A stretch of DNA of 50,179 bases from Thermoplasmatales archaeon SW_10_69_26 (GCA_003009755.1 PXUB01000012.1:6770-56948), one strand, 5' to 3'. Shown: positions 23,622 through 32,921, numbered from the stretch's first letter. The notes: generated from the sequence alone by a model not told the origin. Numbers and translations: made by a program.

Positions 23622-26552
23622 ATGGCCCCCGACAGCGACGCGGACCCCGAGCAGGGGGAAGATCTGGATCTCGCCGCCGTCGAGGAGCGCGCCGCCGCCG
23701 CCTGGGACGAGCAGGGCCTCCACGAGGCCGAGCCCGAGCCCGGCACGGAGTCGTTCTTCGCCACCTACCCCTACTCGTACATGAACGCCGTGCCCCACAT
23801 CGGGCACGCCTACACGATGGCGCGCACGGACTTCATGGTCCGCTTCCAGCGGATGCTCGGCAAGAACACGCTGTTCCCCTTCGCCTACCACGTGACCGGG
23901 ACCCCGATCGTGGCGGCCGCCGAGCGCATCCAGGAAGGCGATGAAGACCAGATCGACCAGCTCGTCGACCAGGGCATCCCGGAGGACGAGGTCGAGGACT
24001 TCGACGATCCCGAGCACTGGATCGAGTCCTTCCCCAAGCTGTGGCAGCGCGACGCCGACGATCTCGGCCTGATGATCGACTGGCGGCGGGACTTCCACAC
24101 CACCGACCTCAACCCCTTCTACGACGCGTTCGTCCGCTGGCAGTTCCGCCAGCTCGAAGACGAGGGCCTCGTCCGCCGCGGGGAGCACCCGGTCGTCTGG
24201 GATCCCGTGGAGGGCTCGGTGCTCTCCGACCACGACCGACGCGAGGGCGAGGGCGTCTCCCCCGAGGAGTACACGCTCATCAAGCTGCACGACCCCGAGG
24301 GCGACCGGCACCTGCTGGCGGCCACCCTGCGACCCGAGACGATGTTCGGGCAGACCAACGTCTGGATCGATCCCGAGGAGACCTACGTCGAGCTCGAGCA
24401 CGAGGGCGAGCGGTGGGTCGTCGCCGAGCCGGTCGTCGACGCGTTCGGCTACCAGTTCGACCCGATCGAGGAGACCGGCCAGACGTGGACCGGCCGCGAG
24501 CTCGTCGGCCTGCGCGTCGAGGCGCCGGCCACCGACCGCCGGATCCCGGTGCTGCCGGGTTCGTTCGTCTCTGCCGAGGTCGGCACCGGCATCGTCACAA
24601 GCGTCCCCAGCGACGCCCCCGACGACTACCGCGCCCTGCTCGACCTCCAACAGGACCCCGACCGCATGGAGGCGTTCGGGCTCGATCCCGAGGAGATCCA
24701 AGCCATCGAACCGATCGCGATCATCGACACGCCCGGCATGGGCGACCTCCCCGCCGTCGACGTCGTCGCGGAGCGATCGATCGAGAGCCAGGCCGACCGC
24801 CAAGCCCTCGAGGAGGCCAAGGAGGAGGTCTACAAGCGCGGCTTCTACGAGGGCACGATGAAGCCCGAGCTCGCTCGGGTCGGCGGCGACCCCGTCCAGG
24901 AAGCCAAGGACACCGTGCAGGACTGGCTCGTCGCCGAGGGCGAGGCCGAGGTCTTCTACGAGCTCGCCGACGAGGTCGTCTCCCGCGGTGGCGCCGAAGG
25001 CGTCGTCAAGATCGTCGACGACCAGTGGTTCATGGCCTACGGCGACGAGGACTGGAAACACGAGGTCCACCGCGCCTTCGAGGAGACGATCGACTGCTTC
25101 CCCGAGGACGTCGAGCAGCAGTTCGACCACGTCGTCGACTGGCTGGACGACTGGGCCTGCACCCGCGCCACCGGGCTCGGCACCAAGCTTCCCTGGGACG
25201 ACCAGTGGATCATCGAGTCGCTGTCCGACTCGACGATCTACATGGCCTACTACACGATCGCCCACCTGCTCGAGGACACCGACGTCGAGGCCGACGACGT
25301 CTACGACAACGACGAGCTGTTCAGCTACGTCTTCCTCGGCGAGGGCGAGGCCGCCGACGCCACCAAGGGCAGCCTGACCGAGGACCGCATCGAACGGATG
25401 CGCGAGGAGTTCCTCCACTGGTACCCGGTCGACTTCCGCAACTCCGGCAAGGACCTCATCCAGAACCATCTCACGTTCATGGTGTTCAACCACGTGGCCC
25501 TGTTCGACCAGGAGCACTGGCCGCGTGGTCTCAGCGTCAACGGCTGGGTCACGATCGACGGCGAGAAGATGAGCAAATCGAAGGGCAACTTCATCACGCT
25601 GCGGGAAGCCCTCGACGAGTTCGGCGCCACCGCGACCCGGCTGGGCCTCGCCAACGCCGGCGAAGGCCTCGACGACGCGAACTTCGACCGCGAGTTCGCC
25701 AGCAACGTCGACCGCCGGCTGCGCCGCTGGCACGAGCAGGTCACCCGGCCGCCCGAGCACACGCGCTCGGGCGAGCTGACCTCCGCCGACCGCTGGCTTT
25801 TGGCCCGCCTGGCCGAGCTCACCGGCCAGGCCCGCCAGGCCTACGAGGACGCGATGTTCCGCTCGGCGCTGCAGTCGGCCTTCTTCGACGTGATGAGCGC
25901 CTGGAACCGCTACCGGCGCCGCGCGCTGGGCGAGATCCACGAGGACGTCTGGGAGACCTTCGCCGATCGGGCCATCCGGCTTCTCACCCCGATCGTGCCC
26001 CACCTGACCCGCCACGCCTGGCGGGAGGGCGGCCACGAGGGCCACGCGATCGACCAGGCCTTCCCCGAGCCCGAGCCGCCCGAGGACGCCCAAGCCGCCC
26101 GCGCCGCCGAAGAGCTGATCCAGCAGGTCATCGACGACACGCGCGACATCGAGCAGGCCACCGGCGAGACCCCGGACGAGGTGCGCGTGTTCACCGCGCC
26201 CGACTGGAAGCACGCGATCGTCGAGACGGCCGTCCAGCTCGAGGACAAAGGCGAGCTGAACCCCGGCTCGCTGACGGGCCGCGTCATGCAAAACGATGCG
26301 ATCAAGCAGCACGGCTCGGACGCCGCCGACTTCGCCCAGTCGACCGCCGAGAAGCTGTCCCGCGGCCCCGCGCCGTCCTTGGACGTCGACGAGCCGGCCG
26401 TGCTGGAGGAGGCCCGCACGTTCCTCGAGCAGGAGCTGGACTGCACCGTGCGCGTGTTCCGCGCCGGCGAGGCCGAGGACGTCGAGGACGGCGGCAAGGC
26501 CGACCGCGCCGAGCCCGGCCGACCCGGCATCTACGTCGAGGCGAGCGCATGA
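23622..26552 (+). CDS. leuS: Leucyl-tRNA synthetase, archaeal type
   Basis: A 976-residue class I synthetase that attaches leucine to tRNA-Leu and edits mischarged products. The HIGH motif is PHIGH (58-62) in YSYMNAVPHIGHAYT, and KMSKS is at 649-653 in GEKMSKSKGNF. The CP1 editing insertion lies between (TLRPETMFGQTNVW is its Thr-rich signature). The length and the insertion arrangement fit the archaeal/eukaryal LeuRS group. The protein is extremely Asp/Glu-rich. Its TGA overlaps the ATG of the deaminase gene by four bases (ATGA), so the two are cotranscribed. A very long open frame on the other strand here is a composition artefact. Confidence 0.97.
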   Translation: MAPDSDADPEQGEDLDLAAVEERAAAAWDEQGLHEAEPEPGTESFFATYPYSYMNAVPHIGHAYTMARTDFMVRFQRMLGKNTLFPFAYHVTGTPIVAAAERIQEGDEDQIDQLVDQGIPEDEVEDFDDPEHWIESFPKLWQRDADDLGLMIDWRRDFHTTDLNPFYDAFVRWQFRQLEDEGLVRRGEHPVVWDPVEGSVLSDHDRREGEGVSPEEYTLIKLHDPEGDRHLLAATLRPETMFGQTNVWIDPEETYVELEHEGERWVVAEPVVDAFGYQFDPIEETGQTWTGRELVGLRVEAPATDRRIPVLPGSFVSAEVGTGIVTSVPSDAPDDYRALLDLQQDPDRMEAFGLDPEEIQAIEPIAIIDTPGMGDLPAVDVVAERSIESQADRQALEEAKEEVYKRGFYEGTMKPELARVGGDPVQEAKDTVQDWLVAEGEAEVFYELADEVVSRGGAEGVVKIVDDQWFMAYGDEDWKHEVHRAFEETIDCFPEDVEQQFDHVVDWLDDWACTRATGLGTKLPWDDQWIIESLSDSTIYMAYYTIAHLLEDTDVEADDVYDNDELFSYVFLGEGEAADATKGSLTEDRIERMREEFLHWYPVDFRNSGKDLIQNHLTFMVFNHVALFDQEHWPRGLSVNGWVTIDGEKMSKSKGNFITLREALDEFGATATRLGLANAGEGLDDANFDREFASNVDRRLRRWHEQVTRPPEHTRSGELTSADRWLLARLAELTGQARQAYEDAMFRSALQSAFFDVMSAWNRYRRRALGEIHEDVWETFADRAIRLLTPIVPHLTRHAWREGGHEGHAIDQAFPEPEPPEDAQAARAAEELIQQVIDDTRDIEQATGETPDEVRVFTAPDWKHAIVETAVQLEDKGELNPGSLTGRVMQNDAIKQHGSDAADFAQSTAEKLSRGPAPSLDVDEPAVLEEARTFLEQELDCTVRVFRAGEAEDVEDGGKADRAEPGRPGIYVEASA

Positions 26553-27088
26553 GCGTCCCCCGCCCCGACTGGATGCTGGACCTCGCCCGCGAAGCCGAGG
26601 GCGGCTCGCCCTCGCAGCTGCTCGACCAGGCGATCGCCATCGCAACCGAGAGCGCCCGCCGCGGGCACGGCCCCTTCGGAGCCATCGTCGCCGACGCCGG
26701 GGGCGCGATCGTCGCCGCCGGGCACAACCGCGTGATCGCCGACCGCGATTCGACGATGCACGCCGAGATCCACGCGATCCGCGCCGCCGAGCACGAGCTC
26801 GCCAGCCACGACCTCGGCGCGGGCGAGCCGTTGACGATGTACGCCAGCTGCGAGCCCTGCGTGATGTGCTTCGGTGCGATCTACTGGAGCGGCCTGCAGC
26901 GCATCGCGGCCGCCGCGCCCGCCGAAGCTGCCGAAGCCCTGGGCTTTGAAGAGGGTCCCGTCACCGCCGCCATGTGGGCCACCGCCCGCGAGGACAAGGG
27001 CCTCGTCCGGACGGAGGGCGTCGAACCCACGCGGGATCCCCACCAACCATTTGCCGTCTATCGAGAGGGCAACGGCGAGATCTATTAG
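26549..27088 (+). CDS. Guanine deaminase-like nucleobase deaminase
   Basis: A 179-residue zinc-dependent deaminase of the cytidine/deoxycytidylate superfamily. The zinc and proton-transfer motif is HAE (His71, Glu73) in MHAEIHAIRAA, and the second motif is SCEPCVMC with Cys104 and Cys107. The following FGAIYWSGL and the overall length resemble bacterial guanine deaminases (GuaD-type) more than tRNA adenosine deaminases. It likely turns guanine or a related base into its oxo form plus ammonia in purine salvage. The ATG overlaps the leuS stop. Superfamily certain; substrate probable only. Confidence 0.85.
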   Translation: MSVPRPDWMLDLAREAEGGSPSQLLDQAIAIATESARRGHGPFGAIVADAGGAIVAAGHNRVIADRDSTMHAEIHAIRAAEHELASHDLGAGEPLTMYASCEPCVMCFGAIYWSGLQRIAAAAPAEAAEALGFEEGPVTAAMWATAREDKGLVRTEGVEPTRDPHQPFAVYREGNGEIY

Positions 27089-27133
27089 CCGGGCCCCACG
27101 CCACTTTTCAACCACGATGGTGCTGGCCGCAGC

Positions 27134-28108
27134 GTGAAGGCCACCGCCCGCGCCCACCCGATCCAGGGCCTCATCAAGTACCACGGGCTCGCGGACTTCG
27201 AGACCCGTCAACCGCTGCACGACTCGATCAGCGTGTGCGTGGCCCCGTTGGCCACGACGACCACCGTCGAACCGGTCGACGGCGAGGACGAGATCGAGAT
27301 CGACGACGTGCAGGTCACGGGCCGCGCCAAGGAGCGCGCGGTCCAGGTGCTCGACGGCGTGCGGGCCCGCGCCGACACCGAGACCGGGTTCCGCGTCGTC
27401 TCCCGGTCGACCTTCCCCCAAGGTGTCGGGCTGGGCTCCTCGAGCAGCGGGTTCGCCGCGCTCGCGCACGCCGCCCAGGCCGCCCTCGGCCTCGATCTGC
27501 CCCGCACCGAGACGGCTCGCATCGCTCGCGTGGGCGCCGGCTCGGCCACGCGGGCCACCGCCGGCGGCGTCGCCGACTGGTTCATCGAGGACACCGACGA
27601 CGGCTACGACTCCACGGCCGAGATGATGGCCGGGCCCCAGGAGCTCGACTGGCCGGTCTTGATGGCCCTGGTGGACCACACCGAGGAGACCGAGAACGTC
27701 CACCGCGACGTGATGGCCTCCCCCTTGATCGAGGGTCGCCGCGACTACGTGGAAGGCGCCTTGGAGAACATGCGGGAGGCGGTGGACGCCGGCGACCGCG
27801 AGCGGATGTTCCGCCTGGCCGAGCGCGACACGCTGAGCCTGCACGCGGTCACGATGACCGGCGAACGCGGCCGGTTCACCTGGCAACCGGCGACCGTCGC
27901 CGTCGCGCGCGCCGTGTGGGAGCTGCGCGACGAGCACGACGTGCCCGCCTGGTTCTCGATCGACACCGGCGCCACGCCCTACATCAACACCCTGCCGGGC
28001 CACCAAGACGAGGTCGCCGAGAGCCTGGTCCAGATCGACGGCGTCGAGAAGGTGCTGCGCGGCTCGGTGGGCGGACCCGTGCGCCTCGTCGACGAGGACC
28101 TGTTGTGA
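27134..28108 (+). CDS. Phosphomevalonate decarboxylase (mevalonate pathway)
   Basis: A 324-residue GHMP-superfamily enzyme of the diphosphomevalonate/phosphomevalonate decarboxylase family. The N-terminal ARAHPIQGLIKYHGL, the phosphate loop GVGLGSSSSGFAALAHAA and the following ARVGAGSATRA block are diagnostic, as is PAWFSIDTGATPYINTLP near the end. In haloarchaea and relatives this protein makes isopentenyl phosphate, later phosphorylated to IPP for archaeal lipids; which phosphate form is used cannot be read here. The GTG 27134 start has a TATA-like cttttcaa about 28 bp upstream. It is 45 bp after the deaminase gene. The family call is very confident. Confidence 0.93.
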   Translation: MKATARAHPIQGLIKYHGLADFETRQPLHDSISVCVAPLATTTTVEPVDGEDEIEIDDVQVTGRAKERAVQVLDGVRARADTETGFRVVSRSTFPQGVGLGSSSSGFAALAHAAQAALGLDLPRTETARIARVGAGSATRATAGGVADWFIEDTDDGYDSTAEMMAGPQELDWPVLMALVDHTEETENVHRDVMASPLIEGRRDYVEGALENMREAVDAGDRERMFRLAERDTLSLHAVTMTGERGRFTWQPATVAVARAVWELRDEHDVPAWFSIDTGATPYINTLPGHQDEVAESLVQIDGVEKVLRGSVGGPVRLVDEDLL

Positions 28109-28181
28109 CCATCCCGAGCCGCTCCTCGCAAGCGAGGGCCCGACGGAACCGCCAAGCCAGGCCGCCCCGATCGGCCACCCC

Positions 28182-28478
28182 ATGGCCGCGCACCGGCTGC
28201 TCCCGCACTAGCGGGCCGAGGCCCACCAGCAGGCCCTCAACGACAACGAGGCCGACGCCGAGGCCGACTTGAACCGGGAGGGGCCGCTGGCCAGGGAGGT
28301 GCGCGCCACGCTGGCCAACGTGCCCCGGTGGCTGGACGAGATCTTCGCCCTGCAAGCCGCCGGCCGGCTGGAAGCCGCCTGGCTGACCAGTCACCGCAGG
28401 AGCCTGAGCCAGGCGCCGGAGGCCTACCGCGTCTTCGACGAGCACGAGACCCTCAAGGTCGTGTTCGACGAGATCTGA
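28182..28478 (+). pseudogene. Small helical gene broken by an in-frame TAG (or short CDS with later start)
   Basis: From ATG 28182 the frame reads MAAHRLLPH, then TAG at 28209, then continues in good GC-rich codon pattern for 89 codons to 28478 (RAEAHQQALNDNEADAEA..., VPRWLDEIFALQAAG, EAYRVFDEHETLKVVFDEI). The text after the stop looks like a real soluble helical protein. Either a single-base change killed the gene or translation begins later (TTG 28269, GTG 28302). TAG is a normal stop elsewhere in the window, so readthrough is unlikely. No family recognised. Confidence 0.45.
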
Positions 28479-28488
28479 ACAGCGCAGA

Positions 28489-28986
28489 TCAAAGCCCGTC
28501 GCGGATCGCTTCGAGCACCTCGACCTGTCGATCGAGCACGCCGGTCTGGCGATCCAGCTCGGCCTCGATCACGTCGAGCTTGTCGAGCTTCGCCGAGCTC
28601 TCTTGCTGAAGATCCGCCTGCCTCTCCAGGAGGTCGTGGTTCGCCTGGAGAAGCTGGTGGTTCGCAGCCGTCGTTTCGTCGACGCTGCCCACCGTTTCCT
28701 CCACCTCGCCCATCGTATCGTCGACGCTACCCAGCGTTTCTTGGACGGCGTGCATCTGTCCACGCCCAGCCGTCAGCGACAGCGTCGAGAACGTGGCGAT
28801 GATGCCGAGCAGCGAACCGACCGTCATGCCGATCTCGCCGACGAGGTTCCACCATCCGAGGTACTCGCCGACCCCGGACACGATGGCGATGAGGAACCCC
28901 AGCGCTGCCGAGATCCAGCCGATGCGGATCACGGTCTCCGGGCCGGGCTCGAAGGGCACGCCCAACCATCCCTCGCGCGAAGGCAT
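28489..28986 (-). CDS. Two-TM protein with long cytoplasmic coiled coil (family A, copy 1)
   Basis: A 165-residue protein starting at ATG 28986. Two membrane segments (about 22-42 and 50-70) flank the turn GVGEYLGWWNLVGEIG. From about residue 75 a heptad-patterned coil runs to the end (VQETLGSVDDTMGEVEETVG, then HDLLERQADLQQ) and closes with LDVIEAELDRQTGVLDRQ and IRDGL. The protein at 40852 has the same order, the same GELLGWW turn and the same closing block, so they are paralogs. The layout suggests a membrane-anchored oligomer or spacer; no enzyme motif. The family is not recognised. Confidence 0.78.
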   Translation of the reverse strand: MPSREGWLGVPFEPGPETVIRIGWISAALGFLIAIVSGVGEYLGWWNLVGEIGMTVGSLLGIIATFSTLSLTAGRGQMHAVQETLGSVDDTMGEVEETVGSVDETTAANHQLLQANHDLLERQADLQQESSAKLDKLDVIEAELDRQTGVLDRQVEVLEAIRDGL

Positions 28987-29104
28987 GTAGGTTGCGGTGG
29001 CGAGGGGGTGCCGGGTCAAGGTTCTCCGCGAGGCGCGTTCACCACGAGCGCGAAGGACCGAGGTTTGATGTAGCCTCGACCGGACCTGAGCCCGAGGCTT
29101 GGCT

Positions 29105-29863
29105 GTGCGGAGGCTGGCGATCGCCGCACTGACGGTGGCGATGCTCTCGGTTCTGGCAGTGAACGCCATCGCCAGCGAAGCGCCCACCGTCGATGCCCAC
29201 ACCGACGCTCATGTCGCCCTGCAGCCCCTGCCCAGCATCGTGATCGAGGGCGACGCGGCATTCGAGGGGCCGACGGTGATGAACGGTGTGCGCGGCGGCA
29301 ACGGCACCGCCGAGGATCCCTACCGCATCACGAACTGGACGATCGCATCCAATGGAGACGCTGGGATCCACCTGCAGGATACCAGCGCGCACGTGATCAT
29401 CGAAGACGTCTTCGTGCCCGGCACGCCGCCGGCCACGTACGGGATCCGGCTTACAGGGGCAGAGGTCCACGGAAACTCCTTCCCCGGCACGGCACCCAAG
29501 CCGACGGTCTTCGCTGAGGACGCGAACGCATCCCGGAACTGGTGGGGTGACGCCAGCGGCCCCTTGATCGAGGACGATCCCAGCTCCGGCGAAGGTCACC
29601 CTTTGAACATCGTATCGACGAACGTGACGTTCGCCCCGAACCTGACCAGCGAGCCCGAGACAGGCCCATCCGCGGTCAACTGTGGCGGGAACGAGGGCCC
29701 GATTGGCCTGCAAGCGAGGCCGGACCTGACGGCCGGCGCTCGCTTCGGGCTGGACGGTGGAGCCAGCCCCGGCGAGCCCGCCGGAACGGTCAGCCTGACC
29801 GCTCGGGCGCAAGCCGGGGCCGGGGTCCCCAAGCAGACACCGCCGCCGCTGAGCTGGGGCTGA
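29105..29863 (+). CDS. Small secreted beta-helix-type protein
   Basis: A 252-residue exported protein from GTG 29105 (TTG 29099 just upstream), with a signal peptide ending NAIASEAP. It contains the beta-helix opening GNGTAEDPYRITNWTI, a few PbH1-like turns (GIHLQDTSAHVIIEDV, then GIRLTGAEVHGNSF) and the NWWGDASGP cap seen in the larger beta-helix proteins of the window. Most of the repeat region is therefore missing: it is a short version of the 747-residue protein at 5299-7542. The C-terminal 80 residues are Gly/Ala/Pro-rich and end in QTPPPLSWG. Ligand unknown. Confidence 0.75.
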   Translation: MRRLAIAALTVAMLSVLAVNAIASEAPTVDAHTDAHVALQPLPSIVIEGDAAFEGPTVMNGVRGGNGTAEDPYRITNWTIASNGDAGIHLQDTSAHVIIEDVFVPGTPPATYGIRLTGAEVHGNSFPGTAPKPTVFAEDANASRNWWGDASGPLIEDDPSSGEGHPLNIVSTNVTFAPNLTSEPETGPSAVNCGGNEGPIGLQARPDLTAGARFGLDGGASPGEPAGTVSLTARAQAGAGVPKQTPPPLSWG

Positions 29864-29898
29864 GCCCGGACCCGCCGCTCTCTCTTCCCCGCCCTACC

Positions 29899-29906
29899 AT
29901 TAATAG
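29899..29906 (+). promoter_or_regulatory. TATA-like box for purC
   Basis: attaatag lies about 29 bp before ATG 29932, indicating a leaderless purC transcript. Confidence 0.5.
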
Positions 29907-29931
29907 CAACCGACCCGCTGGCTCCCCTTGC

Positions 29932-30840
29932 ATGAAGCTCCTCCGTGAGGGAAGCGTCAAGCGGGTCTACGAGACCGGCGAAGACGAGCTGGTCTTCGAC
30001 TTCAGCGACGGGATCAGCGTCTTCGATTGCATCCTCCCCAACGACGTGCCCCACAAGGGGGAGTCGCTTTGCCGCACCGGCGCCTACTGGTTCGAGCAGG
30101 TCGAGGAGGCCGGCATCTGCGACACGCACTACCTCGGCAGGCCCGAACCGACGCAGATGCGCGTCGAGCGCGTGCGCGTCATCGACGACTACGACCGGCT
30201 GGACGAGGACGTCACCGACGTCCTGATCCCGCTCGAGGTCGTCTGCCGCCACCACGCGGCCGGATCGTTCGTGGACCGCGTCGAGGCCGGCAAGATCGAG
30301 CCGACCGACGTCGGCTTCCCCGAAGGCTACGAGATCTCCGACGGCGAGAAGCTGCCCGAGCCCTACGTCGAGTTCACGACGAAGCTCGAGGAGGTCGACC
30401 GCAAGCTCACCGAGGACGAAGCCCAACGGATCGCCGGCCTCACCGACGCCGAGGTGCACGAGATCAAACAAGCCACGCTGGCGATCGACGAACTCATCGA
30501 GGACCAGGTCGAACCCAACGGGCTGCTGCACGCCGACGGCAAGAAGGAGTTCGCCTGGGACGAGGACCGCAACCTGATGGTCGTCGACTGCTTCGGCACC
30601 GGCGACGAGGATCGCTTCTGGGACAAACGGGCCTTCGAGGAGCGAGGCGAGCGCGTCGAGATGTGCAAGGAGTTCGTCCGCCAGCACTACCGCGAGACCG
30701 GGTTCCACGCCGACCTGATGGAGGCTCGCGAGGCCGGCGAGCCCGAACCCGAGATCCCGCCGATGCCGGACGACCTCGTGCAAGAGACCAGCCAGCGCTA
30801 CATCGACCTGTACGAACGCATCACCGGCGAAGCGTTCTGA
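29932..30840 (+). CDS. purC: SAICAR synthetase (phosphoribosylaminoimidazole-succinocarboxamide synthase)
   Basis: A 302-residue enzyme that joins aspartate to CAIR using ATP, in IMP biosynthesis. Family motifs include the N-terminal REGSVKRVYE and LVFDFSDGISVFD nucleotide region, then VVCRHHAAGSF, EFTTKLEEVDR and LLHADGKKEFAWD with VVDCFGTGDEDRFW near the C-terminus. Length and order fit the PurC family. It stands as a single transcription unit with its own TATA-like box. A second purine gene, purP, lies about 11 kb away. Confident. Confidence 0.96.
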   Translation: MKLLREGSVKRVYETGEDELVFDFSDGISVFDCILPNDVPHKGESLCRTGAYWFEQVEEAGICDTHYLGRPEPTQMRVERVRVIDDYDRLDEDVTDVLIPLEVVCRHHAAGSFVDRVEAGKIEPTDVGFPEGYEISDGEKLPEPYVEFTTKLEEVDRKLTEDEAQRIAGLTDAEVHEIKQATLAIDELIEDQVEPNGLLHADGKKEFAWDEDRNLMVVDCFGTGDEDRFWDKRAFEERGERVEMCKEFVRQHYRETGFHADLMEAREAGEPEPEIPPMPDDLVQETSQRYIDLYERITGEAF

Positions 30841-30879
30841 GGCGACCCAGCGCTTGCCGCCCTCGCTCGGGCGTGCCGG

Positions 30880-31959
30880 TCAGGGGATGGCCGGCGAGCT
30901 GAAGTCGATGCCGACGCCGAACCAGATGATGTAGACGAGCACGCCGAGCAAGATCGCCCACAGCGATACGGCGATCGCCGTCGCGAACCGAGCCTTCTCG
31001 GCCTCCCAGTGCTGGGTCGGTCGCACGCCCTGGACGACGAACGTGAGCACGCCGGCCAGGTTGATGCAGATCACGTTGGAGAACACCAGCAGCCCGGACC
31101 GCCAGGCGAGATCGACGAAACCTGCGCCGACGAACATGCCGGCGGCCACCGCCGGGGGCAGCAAGGCGACGGCGACCATGACGCCGACGAGCGCCGTCGA
31201 GACACCGACCGTCAAAGACAAGACGGCTGCAGCGCCGGCGGCCAGCGCCAGCCCGATGTCCAGCACGTTGATCACGGTCTGCCCGGCCAGCGTCGAGACG
31301 GTCGGATCCACGGGCAACCAGTAGCCCATCAGGGTCGAGGCGGCCAACGCCGCTGCTAGGCCGACCATGGTGGTGACGGCGGACTTGGCGGCCAGACGAT
31401 CGTCGGCCAGCGTGGTCGCCATCGCCAGGCCGACGTTGGGACCGATGAGAGGGGCGATCACCATGGCGCCGATGATCGCGATGATGCTGTCGTTCAGGAG
31501 ACCGAAGGCGGCGACGATCGTGGACAGGACGACCAGGCCCACGTAGGAGTTCGTGAGCTCGCTCATCGTGAGCACGTCCTGGTAGAGCTCGGGCGTGGTG
31601 ACGCGGGCCTGCTTGGTCGCCGCTTCGGCGCCTTCGGCTCGCTTGCGCTCCTCCTCGGCCTGGTGAGGCGGTTTGCGGTCGGCGGCCTCCTCGGCCTCCG
31701 CCAGCTCCTCGTCCGGGCGGGGGATGGTGGCCTCGACCGGCATCATGATCACGCGCGCCCCCGCGATGTCGTCGACCCGCTCCTGCAACGCCTCGACGCC
31801 GCTCCCGATGGCTTCGCCGCCGAACAGGTAGGTCAGCCGGACCATGTCCTCGTCGAGCTCGACCCGCCAGTGCGCCAGCGTCGGATGGTCCTCCAGGGCG
31901 GCTTCGATGGCGCCCTGGCTGGCGCGCGGCACGAACACTTCGATCAAGCGCAGCGCCAT
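30880..31959 (-). CDS. DUF389 family membrane protein
   Basis: A 359-residue protein with a soluble N-terminal domain (about 1-85, MALRLIEVFVPRASQ...), a Glu/Lys-rich linker (about 90-115) and a C-terminal membrane block of five to six helices. The core reads MSELTNSYVGLVVLSTIVAAFGLL, here in pieces: MSELTNSYVGLVVLST, NDSIIAIIGAMVIAPLIGP and SVGVSTALVG-like segments, which are hallmarks of DUF389 (TIGR00341) proteins. Their function is not established. ATG 31959 is chosen because AGGTGGT ends five bases upstream and reads as Shine-Dalgarno; GTG 31968 lies within that motif. It is convergent with purC. Confidence 0.88.
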   Translation of the reverse strand: MALRLIEVFVPRASQGAIEAALEDHPTLAHWRVELDEDMVRLTYLFGGEAIGSGVEALQERVDDIAGARVIMMPVEATIPRPDEELAEAEEAADRKPPHQAEEERKRAEGAEAATKQARVTTPELYQDVLTMSELTNSYVGLVVLSTIVAAFGLLNDSIIAIIGAMVIAPLIGPNVGLAMATTLADDRLAAKSAVTTMVGLAAALAASTLMGYWLPVDPTVSTLAGQTVINVLDIGLALAAGAAAVLSLTVGVSTALVGVMVAVALLPPAVAAGMFVGAGFVDLAWRSGLLVFSNVICINLAGVLTFVVQGVRPTQHWEAEKARFATAIAVSLWAILLGVLVYIIWFGVGIDFSSPAIP

Positions 31960-32294
31960 CGGGACCACCTATCCGGCTCGGGCGGCGTCCACGGGGGGGT
32001 CGAACAGCTGGGCCGCGGCGGGCCAGGCCAGGCCCTCGCGGGTGCCTCGTCGACGGTCCCGTCCTCGTCAGCGAGGACCGGACCGGAGACGTCGGGGTAG
32101 ACGTGATGGTCGTGGTCGAGGTGGACGTGAGCGTCGACCAGCACGCCAACTTCAGCGGCGCTTGGCCTCTTCAGTCCCCGGGGTCCGCCGACGGGAACCG
32201 AGAGCTTGGTGACCCCAGGCCTCGCCGTGGCAGCGAACGCTCGGCTTCACATCGTCTTTGTCGAAGTGGCACCGTTGGCCGCCAGGTGAGCTCC
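31960..32294. other. Intergenic region without a firm gene
   Basis: The 335 bp between the divergent DUF389 and superoxide dismutase genes hold no convincing promoter motif. A minus-strand frame from 32144 begins with the His/Asp-rich text LVDAHVHLDHDHHVYPD, which hints at a remnant of a metal-binding protein, but it loses coding character within 40 codons. Left unassigned. Confidence 0.4.
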
Positions 32295-32921
32295 ATGACG
32301 CACCAGCTGCCCGAACTCCCGTACGAGTACGACTCGCTGAAAGGCATCAGCGAAGAGGTCCTGCGGCTGCATCACGACAAGCACCACCAAGGCTACATCG
32401 ACGGTCGCAACTCGGCCGAGGACCGCCTGGAGGAGGCGCGCGAGAACGACGAGTGGTCCGACATCCGGCTGATCAAGGAGGACGAGTCCTTCAACCAGGC
32501 CGGCCAGGTCCTCCACAACATCTACTGGTCCAACATGGGCGGCCCCGGCGGCCGCCCCTCCGGCAAGGTGCTCGACAAGATCGAGGAGGACTTCGGGTCC
32601 TTCGAGACCTGGAAGGAGGAGATGGGCCAGATCTCTACGGCCTCGGGACGCAGCGGCTGGGCGCTCACCTTGTTCGACATGAGCGACGGCAAGCTCCACT
32701 CCGCGCTCGTCGACTTCCACAACCAGTTCGCCTGGTGGAACGTGGTCCCCGTCGTGGCGCTGGACTTCTGGGAGCACTCCTACTACAAGGACCAGGGCCC
32801 CGACCGCGGCACCTACGTGGACAACTTCTTCCAGAACCTCGACTGGGAGGATATCGAGGCCCGCCTCGAGGCTGCCGAGTCGGCCTACCAGAACCTCGAG
32901 GATCTCTACGGTCCCGAGTGA
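32295..32921 (+). CDS. sod: Iron/manganese superoxide dismutase
   Basis: A 208-residue Fe/Mn superoxide dismutase that converts superoxide to oxygen and peroxide. The start of the fold is clear: LPELPYEYDSLKG, then LRLHHDKHHQGY. The four metal ligands appear as His26, His74 (QVLHNIYWSN), Asp157 and His161 (ALDFWEHSYY). The segment before Asp157 (HNQFAWWNVVPV) departs from the common form, so metal preference cannot be predicted. ATG 32295 places the usual LP-x-LPY at the N-terminus; the open frame upstream is not coding-like. Its presence points to an oxygen-exposed organism. Confidence 0.95.
   Translation: MTHQLPELPYEYDSLKGISEEVLRLHHDKHHQGYIDGRNSAEDRLEEARENDEWSDIRLIKEDESFNQAGQVLHNIYWSNMGGPGGRPSGKVLDKIEEDFGSFETWKEEMGQISTASGRSGWALTLFDMSDGKLHSALVDFHNQFAWWNVVPVVALDFWEHSYYKDQGPDRGTYVDNFFQNLDWEDIEARLEAAESAYQNLEDLYGPE

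Noticed and set aside
23349-26645. A 1098-codon open frame on the minus strand opposite leuS
   Set aside because: It mirrors the GC-rich third positions of leuS, has low-complexity Val/Leu/Gly text without motifs, and leuS is unmistakable. The same applies to the 981-codon minus frame at 46773-49718.
28209-28211. TAG read as pyrrolysine or another amino acid
   Set aside because: TAG ends well-defined genes in this window (aspS, nadX, aldehyde dehydrogenase), and both interrupted genes can be explained as decay.
31944-32144. His-rich metal-binding protein on the minus strand
   Set aside because: Only about 40 codons look meaningful, the end overlaps the DUF389 start, and no promoter or SD is seen.
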